From assembly GCA_017619655.1 (NCBI GenBank), contig JAFZRV010000001.1:372001-436000 (forward strand): a stretch of DNA of 64,000 nucleotides, in the 5' to 3' direction. This DNA is from Bacteroidales bacterium (GTDB taxonomy: Bacteria; Bacteroidota; Bacteroidia; Bacteroidales; UBA932). Each line of letters starts with the position of its first letter. The first letter of the stretch is position 1. The notes under the pieces were generated by a model. The model was not told the origin of the DNA, did no database searches, and was given only the letters and a program-made list of their open reading frames with translations. The translations under genes were made by a program, and so were the position numbers. Below, piece after piece: positions 1-10,051 of the stretch.

Positions 1-1116
1 CGCCTGTTCAACATTTGGAATTTGAACGTGGAATACTTCGATCGCCGTAACAAGGACCTGCTCTTCGATGTGATCCTTCCGATCACCGCCGGTGCAACTT
101 CCACGGGCGGCACCAACCCGTCGATTACCCAGAACATCGGTACGATGTCCAACCGCGGCGTCGAGATCGAGACTGACATCGACATTGTCCGCAACCGTAA
201 CTTCAGACTCAATTTCACGGCCAATGCCACTTTCCTGAAGAGCAAGATCCTGTCGCTTCCTGAACAGAACCGCAAGGAAGGTATCGTGGACGGTACCAAA
301 CGCTATGTGGAAGGCGGTGACCGCTATGCATACTGGCTTTATCAGTTCGCCGGTGTGGACCAGATGACGGGTCTGTCGCTTTATAAGTTCGATGACGAGC
401 GCTTCTATATCACCGATGACAACACGGCCACTGGTAATGTGCTGTATGGTACTGCCAAAGATGAGGATGGCAACGCCCACTCCCTGATGGCTGCTCAGAA
501 CTACACCATCATCAACGGCGAGCCGTATGTGTGGAACCCTGGTTCCTATGGTAAGAAAGACTGGTCCGGCACCGCCACCCCTACCGTGTACGGCAGCTTC
601 GGCCTCAACCTGACCTGGAAGGGTCTGACACTTTCTTCCATCTTCACCTATGGCCTGGGTGCCAAGGTCTATGACGGTATCTATGCCGGCAAGATGGGCG
701 TGAGCGCCAACCCGAGCAGCGTGCACCAGGACAACCTCAATGCCTGGACGGGAGCTCCCGCCGGCATGACGGAAACTTCCCCGGACCGTATCGATCCCAA
801 CGGAACGCCGATGAACTACACCTTCTCGACGTATAACGGTGTCAGCATTTCCAATAACGCTGGTACTTCCGATCGTTGGCTTGTTTCCGGCAACTATTTG
901 GTGATCAAGAATATCGCTTTGTCCTATTCGCTGCCTAAGCACTGGCTCACCCCGCTTCAGATCCAGGGACTGTCCATCACGGCTTCCGGCGAAAACCTCT
1001 TTACCTTCGCAGCCCGCAAGGGTCTGAACCCGCAATATAGCTTCGGTGGCGTGACGAGCACCAACACCTTCGTCACCGCCCGCGTGTTCACCGCAGGTAT
1101 CAATGTCAAATTTTAA
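1..1116 (+). CDS. SusC/RagA TonB-linked outer membrane protein, C-terminal part (partial)
   Basis: This is the 3' end of a SusC-family receptor that imports glycan fragments across the outer membrane with its SusD partner. The frame is open from base 1, so the start lies outside the window. The visible 371 residues are late barrel strands: NLNVEYFDRRNKDLLFD, a GTMSNRGVEIE motif typical of SusC barrels, and an ending in aromatic F (GINVKF), as outer-membrane barrels usually do. The SusD-like gene follows after 19 nt. Plug and N-terminal domains are not seen, so substrate cannot be judged. Confidence 0.93.
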   Translation, partial: RLFNIWNLNVEYFDRRNKDLLFDVILPITAGATSTGGTNPSITQNIGTMSNRGVEIETDIDIVRNRNFRLNFTANATFLKSKILSLPEQNRKEGIVDGTKRYVEGGDRYAYWLYQFAGVDQMTGLSLYKFDDERFYITDDNTATGNVLYGTAKDEDGNAHSLMAAQNYTIINGEPYVWNPGSYGKKDWSGTATPTVYGSFGLNLTWKGLTLSSIFTYGLGAKVYDGIYAGKMGVSANPSSVHQDNLNAWTGAPAGMTETSPDRIDPNGTPMNYTFSTYNGVSISNNAGTSDRWLVSGNYLVIKNIALSYSLPKHWLTPLQIQGLSITASGENLFTFAARKGLNPQYSFGGVTSTNTFVTARVFTAGINVKF

Positions 1117-1135
1117 CCCTTAAGAGACGAATTAT

Positions 1136-2695
1136 ATGAAAAATATTATTAAAATCTCTCTTTGCGCCGTAGTCCTTGTGCTGGCCTCTGCTTGCGCCAA
1201 GGATTATATGGAAACTACCCCGGAGAGTGCCGTCTCTCCCGCTACCATCTTCTCCACGACCGACAACGTGAAGCTTGCCATCAACGGTATGTGCAAGATG
1301 ATGACCACGCAGTACCTGAGCACCCAGGGCCTCAATGGCGAAGGGTCCATCAAGACCTGGTACGGCAACTTCGGTAATGACTGCCAGCGCAGTGACCAGG
1401 CCGGCTGGGCTTCCCTTTGGAACCACACGATGAACGAGAGCGTGAACTCGACGTATCTGGTTTACCCCTGGTACTACTATTATAAGATCATCGGTAACGC
1501 CAATCAGGTGATTGAAAATATCGACGGAGCTGAAGGCCCTGAGGCCGAGCGCCAGTTCTACAAGGCACAGGCCCTGGTCTTCCGTGCCCACGCTTTCACG
1601 ATGCTGATGCAACTCTATGCCTATCGCTGGGTGGACAGCCAGAACGGCTCTACCCATGGTGTGGCGCTCCGCCTCACCACCAGCGCGAACGAGGATGGCA
1701 CCTATGACCTTGCCCTGTCTACCCAGGCTGAATGCTATGCCCAGATTTACGCAGACCTTGACGAAGCCATCAGCCTCTTTCAGCAGTCCGGCCTGAACCG
1801 TGGCGATGAGTTCTGGAAACCCGATATCCGTGTCGCCTACGCTGTGTATGCACGTGCTGCCCTCGTCCGTGAGGACTGGTCCACGGCTGCCAAGATGGCT
1901 CCGCTGGCCCGTCAGGGTCACCCGCTGATGAGCCAGAAGCAGTATATGGACGGTGGCTTCTCCGATGCGAACGACGAATGGATCTGGGGTGTCTATGAGG
2001 CAGAAGACCAGACCATTTACTACTACTCCTTCTTCGCTTATCAGGCTTCCAATGCTTCCAGTTCCATGCAGCGCACCAAACCGTTGGCTATCAGCAAAGA
2101 GCTCTACGACCAGATTCCCGCTACGGACGTCCGTCGCAATATGTGGCTCGAACCCACTGAAGCAGAATGGGCTGCCTGCACCAGCGTCAACAAGGCCGGT
2201 TCCGCTTTCTCCAAGCGCGCGAAAGAGCAATTCGCTTCCAAACTGTATTCTACCAGCACCATTTTCGCATACATGCAGTTCAAGTTCCTGTGCACATTCC
2301 TGCCCGGCGGCGGTCCGTTCAATATCTACCGTTCTGCTGAAATGTATCTCACCGAGGCTGAAGCACTCTGCCATCTGGGTGGCCAGGATGCCAAGGTTCA
2401 GGGCTTGCTGAACGAGCTCAACAAAAACCTCGACCCTGCCTACAAGTGCACGAAGACGGGTGCCGAACTGCTGACCGAGGTCAAGCTGTATCGCCGCATC
2501 GACCTCTGGGGCGAAGGTTTCGACTGGTACGACTACAAGCGTTGGAACGAGCCGATTATCCGTAAGACCAAAGCGCAGGGCGGCAGTTTCCAGGATGCTT
2601 ACGCCGTGACCATCAACGTGGGCGACGGCAACAAGTGGACGTGGAAGATTCCTAAGAACGAGACCGACTACAACAAGCTGATCTCGCTCGAATAA
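1136..2695 (+). CDS. SusD/RagB-family surface glycan-binding lipoprotein
   Basis: A SusD-like lipoprotein that caps the SusC channel encoded just upstream and binds glycan at the cell surface. The 519-residue product begins with a lipoprotein signal ending LVLASAC (Cys20). The helical TPR-like SusD body follows (YKAQALVFRAHAFTMLMQLYAY) and the usual C-terminal signature (LYRRIDLWGEGFDWYDYKRW). No enzyme gene follows before the terminator, so the PUL ends here or its enzymes lie upstream of the window. No Shine-Dalgarno precedes the ATG, as is normal for this phylum. Confidence 0.95.
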   Translation: MKNIIKISLCAVVLVLASACAKDYMETTPESAVSPATIFSTTDNVKLAINGMCKMMTTQYLSTQGLNGEGSIKTWYGNFGNDCQRSDQAGWASLWNHTMNESVNSTYLVYPWYYYYKIIGNANQVIENIDGAEGPEAERQFYKAQALVFRAHAFTMLMQLYAYRWVDSQNGSTHGVALRLTTSANEDGTYDLALSTQAECYAQIYADLDEAISLFQQSGLNRGDEFWKPDIRVAYAVYARAALVREDWSTAAKMAPLARQGHPLMSQKQYMDGGFSDANDEWIWGVYEAEDQTIYYYSFFAYQASNASSSMQRTKPLAISKELYDQIPATDVRRNMWLEPTEAEWAACTSVNKAGSAFSKRAKEQFASKLYSTSTIFAYMQFKFLCTFLPGGGPFNIYRSAEMYLTEAEALCHLGGQDAKVQGLLNELNKNLDPAYKCTKTGAELLTEVKLYRRIDLWGEGFDWYDYKRWNEPIIRKTKAQGGSFQDAYAVTINVGDGNKWTWKIPKNETDYNKLISLE

Positions 2696-2716
2696 GCTGC
2701 TACTCAGCTAATCAAT

Positions 2717-2750
2717 AAAGCGGATGGCCCAAGGAGCCATCCGCTTTTTT
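2717..2750 (+). terminator. Rho-independent terminator after susCD
   Basis: A 12-bp perfect stem (aaagcggatggc / gccatccgcttt, 7-nt loop) runs into a T tract, 21 nt after the SusD stop codon. It ends the upstream PUL transcript and, read from the other strand, may also serve the convergent lipoprotein gene. Confidence 0.9.
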
Positions 2751-2776
2751 AGTTATACCGGACTTGATCCAGCTTC

Positions 2777-3169
2777 TCAGTTCCGATCCTTGTACTTTTT
2801 GTTGGCGTTCCACGAATGCTTGGTGGTGACCAGGGCGACGCCGTTGGCGCCGCGGACGCCGTAGCCGGCGACGCGGGAGTCGGTGATGATCTCGACAGCG
2901 ACGACGTCGTGCAGGTCGATGCTGTCAAAACTCTGGACTTCGAATCCGTCGACCATCAGCAGGGGCGTAGTGCTGCCGTTGACGGTGCTGATGCCACGCG
3001 CGGCCGCGCCTTCGAAGAAGTGCGGGCTGATGACCTCGATGTATTCGTCCAGCGTCCGATAGTTCAGCCACGGCTGGTCACCGTTGCCTCCATCGTCAAT
3101 CAATTTTGTGGTTCCGCACGATGATAGTATGCCGATAATCAGAGAAAAAATAAGAACAAACCTTTTCAT
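2777..3169 (-). CDS. Small lipoprotein made of a TonB-plug-like domain
   Basis: A 130-residue predicted lipoprotein (MKRFVLIFSLIIGILSSC, lipobox LSSC). The rest resembles the plug segment of SusC receptors: LDEYIEVISPHFFEG, STTPLLMVDGFEV, VAAVEIITDSR-like and YGVRGANGVALVTTK, but there is no barrel. The start at 3169 is chosen because a -7 box (TATATTTG, 3187-3194) lies inside the longer upstream reading frame, so the extra 14 codons would not be transcribed. Role unknown: it could be a periplasmic decoy, a TonB partner or a relic of a receptor. It is divergent from the glycosyltransferase gene. Confidence 0.75.
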   Translation of the reverse strand: MKRFVLIFSLIIGILSSCGTTKLIDDGGNGDQPWLNYRTLDEYIEVISPHFFEGAAARGISTVNGSTTPLLMVDGFEVQSFDSIDLHDVVAVEIITDSRVAGYGVRGANGVALVTTKHSWNANKKYKDRN

Positions 3170-3186
3170 ATCGTTTTTCTTTTCCA

Positions 3187-3194
3187 CAAATATA
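3187..3194 (-). promoter_or_regulatory. -7 promoter box of the plug-like lipoprotein gene
   Basis: TATATTTG on the minus strand matches the Bacteroidota -7 consensus TAnnTTTG, 17 nt before the ATG at 3169. It sits back-to-back with the glycosyltransferase box, 17 bp away. Confidence 0.65.
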
Positions 3195-3211
3195 CGAAAA
3201 AGAAAAAGCAC

Positions 3212-3219
3212 TATCTTTG
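3212..3219 (+). promoter_or_regulatory. -7 promoter box giving a probable leaderless mRNA
   Basis: TATCTTTG is followed by four bases (cgcg) and then the ATG of the glycosyltransferase gene. In Bacteroidota the transcript starts roughly 3-5 nt after this box, so the mRNA probably begins at the start codon. Confidence 0.7.
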
Positions 3220-3223
3220 CGCG

Positions 3224-4369
3224 ATGAAAATTCTGTTTGTACTCAATAATTTCTTTGCAACTGGAAATGGCCTTTCTGCGTCGGCGCGACGTACGGTAAA
3301 AGCACTGCGGGAGGCAGGGCAGGAGGTCAGGGTCCTATCGGGCATCAACCCGGACCCGGACGGTCCCCAGCCGGAATACTCGCTCCCGAAATTCCATTTC
3401 CCCCTTTTCCAGCCCATTATCGACGCGCACGGCTATGGCTTCGCCAGCACCGACAGGAAGGTGGTGGAAGAAGCTGTCCGCTGGGCGGACGTCGTGCATA
3501 TGGAGGAGCCTTTCGTCCTGCAGATCAAGACAGAAAAAGTGGCCCGCCGCCTCGGGAAACCGGTGACGGGGACCTACCACCTGCATCCGGAGAATATCTT
3601 CTACTCCCTTTGGCTGGGTGGCGCGAAACTGCCCAACCAACTGCTGCTGAAAGCCTGGCGAGACCTCTGCTTCAACAAGTGGTCCTATGTCCAGTGCCCC
3701 ACGGCGAATGTGATGGAGCGCCTGCAGAAGAATGGCTTTTCCAGTTCGTTGCGCCAGTTCTCCAATGGACTGATCCCGGACAGATGTGTCCGGAAACCGC
3801 ATCAGAACCATCCCTATGTGCTGGCCTGTATCGGCCGGCTCTCCGGCGAAAAGGATCAGGCGACGCTCCTGAAAGCGATGCGCCATTGCCGGCATGCCCG
3901 GGAAGTCCAGCTGGTGTTTGCCGGACGCGGACCGCAGGAAGGAAAGATCCGCCGGATGGCGGAGCGCCTCTATCGGGAAGGCGTTGTTGCTTACGCACCT
4001 TTGTTCGAATTTCTGGATCGCGACGGGCTTCGGAAGTTGGGTGCCCGCGCCGATCTCTGCATTCACTGCGCCACCGTCGAGGTGGAAGGCCTGTCCATCA
4101 TGGAGGCGATGCAGCAAGGCGCCGTGCCCGTCATCGCCACCGGTCCCATCACCGGTGCAGACCAGTTCGCCCTGGACGGACGCAGCCTGTTCCAGCAGCA
4201 CGATGCCCGGGACCTGGCCCGCAAGATTGACTGGTGGCTCGACCATCCCGAAGAGCGCGAAGCGATGGAGCAACAGTATGTGGCTCAAATGGAAACGTAC
4301 GATATCGCTCGTTCCGTCCAGGCGCTCGTCAGGATGTTCCAGGAGGCGTGCGGCGCAGCTGGTTTATAG
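3224..4369 (+). CDS. Glycosyltransferase family 4 (GT-B fold)
   Basis: A 381-residue retaining glycosyltransferase. The N-terminal Rossmann half begins MKILFVLNNFFATGNGLS (acceptor side). The C-terminal half carries the GT4 features: IGRLSGEKDQATLLKAM, FAGRGPQEGKI, and the E-x7-E nucleotide-sugar motif in EVEGLSIMEAMQQGAVPVIA. No signal peptide or membrane segment is seen, so it acts at the inner face of the membrane or in the cytosol. The acceptor and sugar (lipid or surface glycan) are not evident because no other glycan synthesis genes are near. Its end overlaps the end of convergent comEC by 6 nt. Confidence 0.9.
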   Translation: MKILFVLNNFFATGNGLSASARRTVKALREAGQEVRVLSGINPDPDGPQPEYSLPKFHFPLFQPIIDAHGYGFASTDRKVVEEAVRWADVVHMEEPFVLQIKTEKVARRLGKPVTGTYHLHPENIFYSLWLGGAKLPNQLLLKAWRDLCFNKWSYVQCPTANVMERLQKNGFSSSLRQFSNGLIPDRCVRKPHQNHPYVLACIGRLSGEKDQATLLKAMRHCRHAREVQLVFAGRGPQEGKIRRMAERLYREGVVAYAPLFEFLDRDGLRKLGARADLCIHCATVEVEGLSIMEAMQQGAVPVIATGPITGADQFALDGRSLFQQHDARDLARKIDWWLDHPEEREAMEQQYVAQMETYDIARSVQALVRMFQEACGAAGL

Positions 4370-5425
4370 GTCAGCAATGATCCGGATGACGTTGTTGAGG
4401 AGCTGGAGGAGCCAGTTCAAGGCATTTGTGACCACTGAGGAGACAGGGGAGAGGACGGGGAGGAGCGCGGCGAGGCCGGCGGTAGCGACGGTGGCGGTCG
4501 TGGCGTAGAGCACAAGCGTGGTCAGGGGGATGGCCAGCAGGGTTGTCAGCAAAAAATAACGGGGAAACGTGCCGAAATACAGCCAGGCCAGGACGCCGCA
4601 GGTGGCCTGGCAGGAAATGCTGACGCTGAGCAGCTCCCACACCCGCGACAGCAGCCGCGAACGCGTCTGCATCAGCCCCTTCAGCCAGGGGTGCAGCAGC
4701 AGGATGGACAGGACGGCCGTGTAGGACAGCTGAAACCCGATGTCGCGCGGCGATTCAGGTCGGAAGAGCATGAGCAGCAGGGCGCTGCCGAAGAGCGCGG
4801 AGAGCGCGTCGCGGTCGCCTGACAGCAGGCCTGACAGTTCGTAGAAGGTAATCATCAGCACGGCACGGGAAATCGACGCGCTCAGGCCCGTGATGAGCGC
4901 ATAGGCCCATAAGAACCCGAGGATGAGGAGGCTGCGTGCCCAGCGGGCGACGCGGTGCCCGCCCAGGGGCCGCAGCAGCCAGCCCAACAGGGCATAGACC
5001 AGCCCGACATGCAACCCGCTGAGCGCCAGCAGATGCATCGCGCCGCTCTCGCGGTAGGCGTTCCGCAGGTCGCGGGTCAGCCCGCCCTTGTCGCCGATCG
5101 AGAGCGCCTGCAGGACGGACAGCTCGTCTCCCGGCGGCAGCAGGCCGCCCAGCCAGGCCGAAAACGACGCTTTGACCGCCGCCGCCCGGAGCGCCAGCGC
5201 CGATGGCCCGCTTTGCGGCGGCATTCGTCCCAGCTGTACAGACGCCGCCCCCAGCATCAGCAGGCAGGCCAGCAGCCAGGCGTTGCGCGGACGGCACGAC
5301 GCGATGAAGGCAAACACCAGCGAGAGAACGAGATAGAGAAGGGGAGAGAGTGTCAGCCGATCGCCCAACACATTGCCGGCCAGAACCGCCAGCGCACACC
5401 ACACGATGTACCTACCTTGCCGCAT
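4364..5425 (-). CDS. comEC: ComEC/Rec2 competence-domain membrane protein, short form
   Basis: A 353-residue polytopic membrane protein of the ComEC family, which forms the inner-membrane channel for DNA uptake. It carries the competence-domain landmarks LLALSGLHVGLVYALLGW, SISRAVLMITFYELSGL and DIGFQLSYTAVLSILL, with about ten hydrophobic segments. Full ComEC is 650-750 residues, with an N-terminal OB-like domain and a C-terminal metallo-beta-lactamase nuclease. Both appear absent here: the protein starts in the first membrane segments and ends right after the channel helices. No com partner genes are adjacent, so a role in transformation is uncertain. Confidence 0.85.
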   Translation of the reverse strand: MRQGRYIVWCALAVLAGNVLGDRLTLSPLLYLVLSLVFAFIASCRPRNAWLLACLLMLGAASVQLGRMPPQSGPSALALRAAAVKASFSAWLGGLLPPGDELSVLQALSIGDKGGLTRDLRNAYRESGAMHLLALSGLHVGLVYALLGWLLRPLGGHRVARWARSLLILGFLWAYALITGLSASISRAVLMITFYELSGLLSGDRDALSALFGSALLLMLFRPESPRDIGFQLSYTAVLSILLLHPWLKGLMQTRSRLLSRVWELLSVSISCQATCGVLAWLYFGTFPRYFLLTTLLAIPLTTLVLYATTATVATAGLAALLPVLSPVSSVVTNALNWLLQLLNNVIRIIADL

Positions 5426-5461
5426 CCCTTCAATTTTCCAGCAAGGTACGATTATTTTTCA

Positions 5462-5469
5462 TAACTTTG
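5462..5469 (+). promoter_or_regulatory. -7 promoter box of the ackA-ptb-buk operon
   Basis: TAACTTTG matches TAnnTTTG, 32 nt before the ackA ATG. The predicted leader is A-rich (actaaaaaattccaaaata) and has no Shine-Dalgarno, the usual layout for a well-expressed gene in this phylum. Confidence 0.7.
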
Positions 5470-5501
5470 TACGATAGACAACTAAAAAATTCCAAAATAA
5501 C

Positions 5502-6656
<1,155 letters not shown>

Positions 6657-6669
6657 TACGGATACTGAT

Positions 6670-7575
6670 ATGATTACCAACTTTAACGAACTGTTTGACA
6701 CCCTCCGCGCCCGGAGCAAGAAACGCATGGTCGCCGCCTGGGGCGTGGACGACCACACCATCACCGCCGCTTCCCTGGCCATTGAGAAAGGCATCGTCGA
6801 AGTCACCCTCGTGGGCGACAAGGACAAGATTCTCGCGGTCTGCGAAAACGAGAAGATCGATCCGTCCATCTTCACCATCATCGACAACAAGAACGAGCTG
6901 GATTCCATCGCACAGGCCGTCGCTATGGTCCGTGACGGGCAGGGCGACATCCTGATGAAGGGTCTCTGCAGCACCGACAAGTACATGCGCGGCATCCTCA
7001 ACAAGGAGCGTGGCCTCCTGCCGCCGAAGGCCGTTTTGAGCCACGTGGCCGTGATTGAGAACCCGAACTATCCGAAGCTGCTCATCGTGAGTGATATGGC
7101 CGTCATTCCGCTGCCGGACTTCAAGCAAAAGCTGGCCATCTGCAAGTATCTGGCATCCACGGCCCGCGCCATGGGCATCGAGCGCCCGAAGGTAGCCGCC
7201 ATCGCCGCCACCGAGCAGATGCTCGACGGCATGCCCGCCTGCGTCGAGGCCGCGCTGCTGGCGAAGATGTCCGACCGCGGACAGATCGCCGGCTGCGTCG
7301 TCGACGGCCCGCTCGCCTTGGACGTGGCCATCGATCCCGAATCGGTCGCCATCAAGAAGGTCAAGAGCGAAGTGGCCGGCGACGCCGACTGCCTCCTCTT
7401 CCCGAACATCGAGAGCGCCAACGTATTCTACAAGGTCAACTCCAAGCTCTGCAAGGGCGTGCGCCAGGCAGCCATCATGGCCGGCGGCATGGCCCCCTGC
7501 GTGCTTTCGAGCCGCGCCGACAGCATCGACACCAAGCTGAACTCCATCGCCCTGGCCGCCCTGACCGCCAAATAA
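6670..7575 (+). CDS. ptb: Phosphate butyryltransferase-type phosphotransacylase
   Basis: Transfers an acyl group between CoA and phosphate (acyl-CoA + Pi to acyl phosphate), feeding an acid kinase. The 301-residue length fits Ptb rather than classical Pta. Motifs seen: MVAAWGVDDHTITAASLAIEKG, DILMKGLCSTDKYMRGILNK, VVDGPLALDVAIDP and a C-terminal PNIESANVFYKVNSKLC. It lies between acetate kinase and butyrate kinase with 13-nt and 9-nt gaps. Acyl chain preference (butyryl, isobutyryl, isovaleryl, phenylacetyl) cannot be read from sequence. Confidence 0.92.
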   Translation: MITNFNELFDTLRARSKKRMVAAWGVDDHTITAASLAIEKGIVEVTLVGDKDKILAVCENEKIDPSIFTIIDNKNELDSIAQAVAMVRDGQGDILMKGLCSTDKYMRGILNKERGLLPPKAVLSHVAVIENPNYPKLLIVSDMAVIPLPDFKQKLAICKYLASTARAMGIERPKVAAIAATEQMLDGMPACVEAALLAKMSDRGQIAGCVVDGPLALDVAIDPESVAIKKVKSEVAGDADCLLFPNIESANVFYKVNSKLCKGVRQAAIMAGGMAPCVLSSRADSIDTKLNSIALAALTAK

Positions 7576-7584
7576 GCCGAGACT

Positions 7585-8643
7585 ATGAAGATCCTTGCCA
7601 TCAACCCCGGCTCCACCTCGACCAAGATCGCGGTGTTCGAAGACTACGAGCAGGTATTCACCAAGACCCTCCGGCACTCCGCCGAGGAGATCGGGAAATA
7701 TCCCAACATCGTCTCGCAGTTCGAGTTCCGGAAGAAAATGATCGTCGACGCGCTGAAAGAGAATGACATCGCGCTGCAGGAGATCGCGGCCATCGTGGGC
7801 CGCGGCGGCCTGCTGCGCCCCATCCCGTCCGGTGTGTACGAGGTCAACGAGCGCATGCTGGCCGACCTGCGTTCCGGTGAATACGGGGAGCACGCCAGCA
7901 ACCTGGGCGGCATCCTGGCTCATGCCATCGCCGGCGAGATCGGCTGCCGCGCCTTCATCACCGACCCGGTGGTGGTCGACGAACTCTGCGACCTGGCCCG
8001 CGTGGCGGGTCATCCGCTCTTCAAGCGCATCTCCATCTTCCACGCGCTCAACCAGAAAGCCATCGCGAAAATGTATGCGGCGCAGCAGGGTGTGAAATAC
8101 GAGGACCTGAACCTCATCGTCGTGCACCTGGGCGGCGGCACCTCGGTCAGCGCGCACTGCAAGGGCCGTGTGATCGACACGAACAACGCGCTCAACGGCG
8201 ACGGCCCGTTCAGCCCTGAGCGTTCCGGCGGCCTGCCGGCCCAGCAGCTGGCGGACCTCTGCTTCAGCGGCAAGTATACGGCGCAGGAAGTCAAGAAGAT
8301 GATCAACGGTCGCGGCGGCACGGTGGCTCACCTGGGCACGAACGACTTCCTCGAGATCGAGCACAAGATGGTCGACGATCCGCACTTCAAGCTGATTGCG
8401 GACGCTTACCTCTACAATATCGCCAAGGAGATCGGCGCCATGGCCGCCGTCCTGAAGGGCAAGGTCAACGCCATCCTCGTCACGGGCGGCATCGCCTACG
8501 GCAAGGGCATGATGGCCGACCTGGCCACCTACGTGGACTGGATCGCTCCGGTGAAGATCTACCCCGGCGAAGACGAAATGGGCGCTCTCGCGCACAACGG
8601 CCTCAGCGTCATGCAGGGCAGGGAAGTAGCGAAGGTCTACTAA
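7585..8643 (+). CDS. buk: Butyrate kinase (branched-chain fatty acid kinase family)
   Basis: Makes ATP from an acyl phosphate (butyryl, isobutyryl or similar). It belongs to the ASKHA fold: MKILAINPGSTSTKIAVFED phosphate loop, IVGRGGLLRPIPSGVYEVN, EHASNLGGILAHAIA, IVVHLGGGTSVSAHCKGRVID and LVTGGIAYGK. Length (352) is normal. It is the last gene of the ackA-ptb-buk operon and is closed by a hairpin 16 nt downstream. With Ptb it forms a complete acyl-CoA to acid plus ATP route. Confidence 0.96.
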   Translation: MKILAINPGSTSTKIAVFEDYEQVFTKTLRHSAEEIGKYPNIVSQFEFRKKMIVDALKENDIALQEIAAIVGRGGLLRPIPSGVYEVNERMLADLRSGEYGEHASNLGGILAHAIAGEIGCRAFITDPVVVDELCDLARVAGHPLFKRISIFHALNQKAIAKMYAAQQGVKYEDLNLIVVHLGGGTSVSAHCKGRVIDTNNALNGDGPFSPERSGGLPAQQLADLCFSGKYTAQEVKKMINGRGGTVAHLGTNDFLEIEHKMVDDPHFKLIADAYLYNIAKEIGAMAAVLKGKVNAILVTGGIAYGKGMMADLATYVDWIAPVKIYPGEDEMGALAHNGLSVMQGREVAKVY

Positions 8644-8659
8644 TTTTTATGCAGATTGC

Positions 8660-8695
8660 AAGAAAGGCGACCGTAAGGCCGCCTTTCTTTATTTA
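8660..8695. terminator. Terminator between convergent buk and gntP
   Basis: Stem aagaaaggcg / cgcctttctt with a 10-nt loop that can pair partly, followed by tttattt. It ends buk on the plus strand. On the minus strand it ends in cttgcaatctgcat, with no clear T tract, so it is mainly a plus-strand terminator. Confidence 0.85.
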
Positions 8696-10051
8696 GAAGA
8701 TCAGGCTGAGGATGAATACTTCGACCATCGCGGCCAGGCCGATGACCAGGGTCATCAGGGTCTGGGTACGGTAGCCGTCCTGCGGGGTGAGGTCGCCGAA
8801 GCTGGTGACGACCCAGAAGTAGGAGTCGTTGGCATGGGAGACGGTCATCGCGCCGGCGCCGATGGCAACGACGACCAACGCGGCGTCGACAGGCGTGGCG
8901 AAGCCCAGCGCCGCGAGCAGCGGCGCCACGATGCCGGCCGTCGTGGTGATGGCCACGGTCGAAGATCCCTGCGCGCTCTTGAGGATGGCGCCCAGCAGGA
9001 AGGGGAAGAAGATGCCCACGGCCTTGAAGGTATCGGCGTGTGCCGTGATGAAGTTCACCATGTCGGATGAGGCGATGACCTTGCCGAGCACGCCGCCGGC
9101 GGCCGTCACGAACAGGATGGGCCCGACGGTTTTCAGCGTGTCGTTGGTCAGCTGGTAGAAATCCTTGCCTTTGCCGGCCCGGAAGAGCTGGAGGATGGCC
9201 AGCACGACGCCCACCGACAGCGCCATGATGGGCGTGCCGAGGAAGACCAGCAGGTCGGCCAGCCACGCGTCGCCGTGCGCCATGGAGACGAAGGAAGCCA
9301 GCGCCATGAGCAGGATGGGCACAAGGATCGGCGCCAGTGCGTCGAGGGCGCTCGGAAGCTGGCCGTATTCGGCTTTCAGTTCTTCGTAGGTCTTGACGGT
9401 TTCGCCCGTCGAGGCCGTCTCGTCAGCGCTCTTCACTTTCCGGCCGATGTGCCTGGCGAAAAGATAGCCCGCGATGAGCGGGAAGAGGGAGCACAGCACA
9501 CCGATGCCGATGACCAGCAGCAGGTTGTTCTCCATGCCGAGCGCCTGGGCTGCGGCGAGTGGGCCGGGTGTCGGCGGGATGAACACGTGCGCTACGTAGA
9601 GGCCGCACGACAGGCACACCGTCATGGCGACGCTCGAAGCGCCGGTCTGCCGCACCAGGGCCTTCCGGATGGGATTGAGGATGACGAAGCCGCTGTCGCA
9701 GAACACGGGGATCGACACGACCCAGCCCATCAGTTCGATGGCCAGTTCGGGATGCTTCCGCCCGACGAGCCGGATGACCAGGTCCGCGAGCTTGAAGGCG
9801 GCGCCCGTCTTCTCCAGCACGGCGCCGATGAAGGCGCCCAGGATGATGACGATGCCGATGGACGTGAACGTCCCGGCAAAGCCGGAGCCGATGACGCCCG
9901 GCACCTGTTTCAGCGGAATTCCCGCCAGCAGCGCCAGAGCCAGCGCGATAGCCATAATGGCCAGAAACGGATGCACCTTCAGCTTCGAAATCAACAGTAT
10001 CATCGCAACAATCGCGACGATGAACGCAATAATGAGTGAAAAACCGGTCAT
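8693..10051 (-). CDS. GntP-family organic acid/H+ symporter
   Basis: A 452-residue inner-membrane permease of the GntP (gluconate/fructuronate/serine) family, with about 12 hydrophobic segments. Landmarks: GSGFAGTFTSIGIVIILG, GWVVSIPVFCDSGFVIL, AHVFIPPTPGPLAAAQALG, and a C-terminal AGAMTVSHANDSYFWVVTSFG. Substrate is probably a sugar acid or small carboxylate; it cannot be narrowed from sequence. The start codon lies inside a perfect palindrome shared with the MATE gene, with a -7 box 4 nt upstream, so the mRNA is probably leaderless. Confidence 0.93.
   Translation of the reverse strand: MTGFSLIIAFIVAIVAMILLISKLKVHPFLAIMAIALALALLAGIPLKQVPGVIGSGFAGTFTSIGIVIILGAFIGAVLEKTGAAFKLADLVIRLVGRKHPELAIELMGWVVSIPVFCDSGFVILNPIRKALVRQTGASSVAMTVCLSCGLYVAHVFIPPTPGPLAAAQALGMENNLLLVIGIGVLCSLFPLIAGYLFARHIGRKVKSADETASTGETVKTYEELKAEYGQLPSALDALAPILVPILLMALASFVSMAHGDAWLADLLVFLGTPIMALSVGVVLAILQLFRAGKGKDFYQLTNDTLKTVGPILFVTAAGGVLGKVIASSDMVNFITAHADTFKAVGIFFPFLLGAILKSAQGSSTVAITTTAGIVAPLLAALGFATPVDAALVVVAIGAGAMTVSHANDSYFWVVTSFGDLTPQDGYRTQTLMTLVIGLAAMVEVFILSLIF

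Noticed and set aside
5413..5448. 8-bp inverted repeat taccttgc/gcaaggta around the comEC start codon
   Set aside because: Short, 20-nt spacer, and the upstream copy may be outside the transcript; chance is likely.
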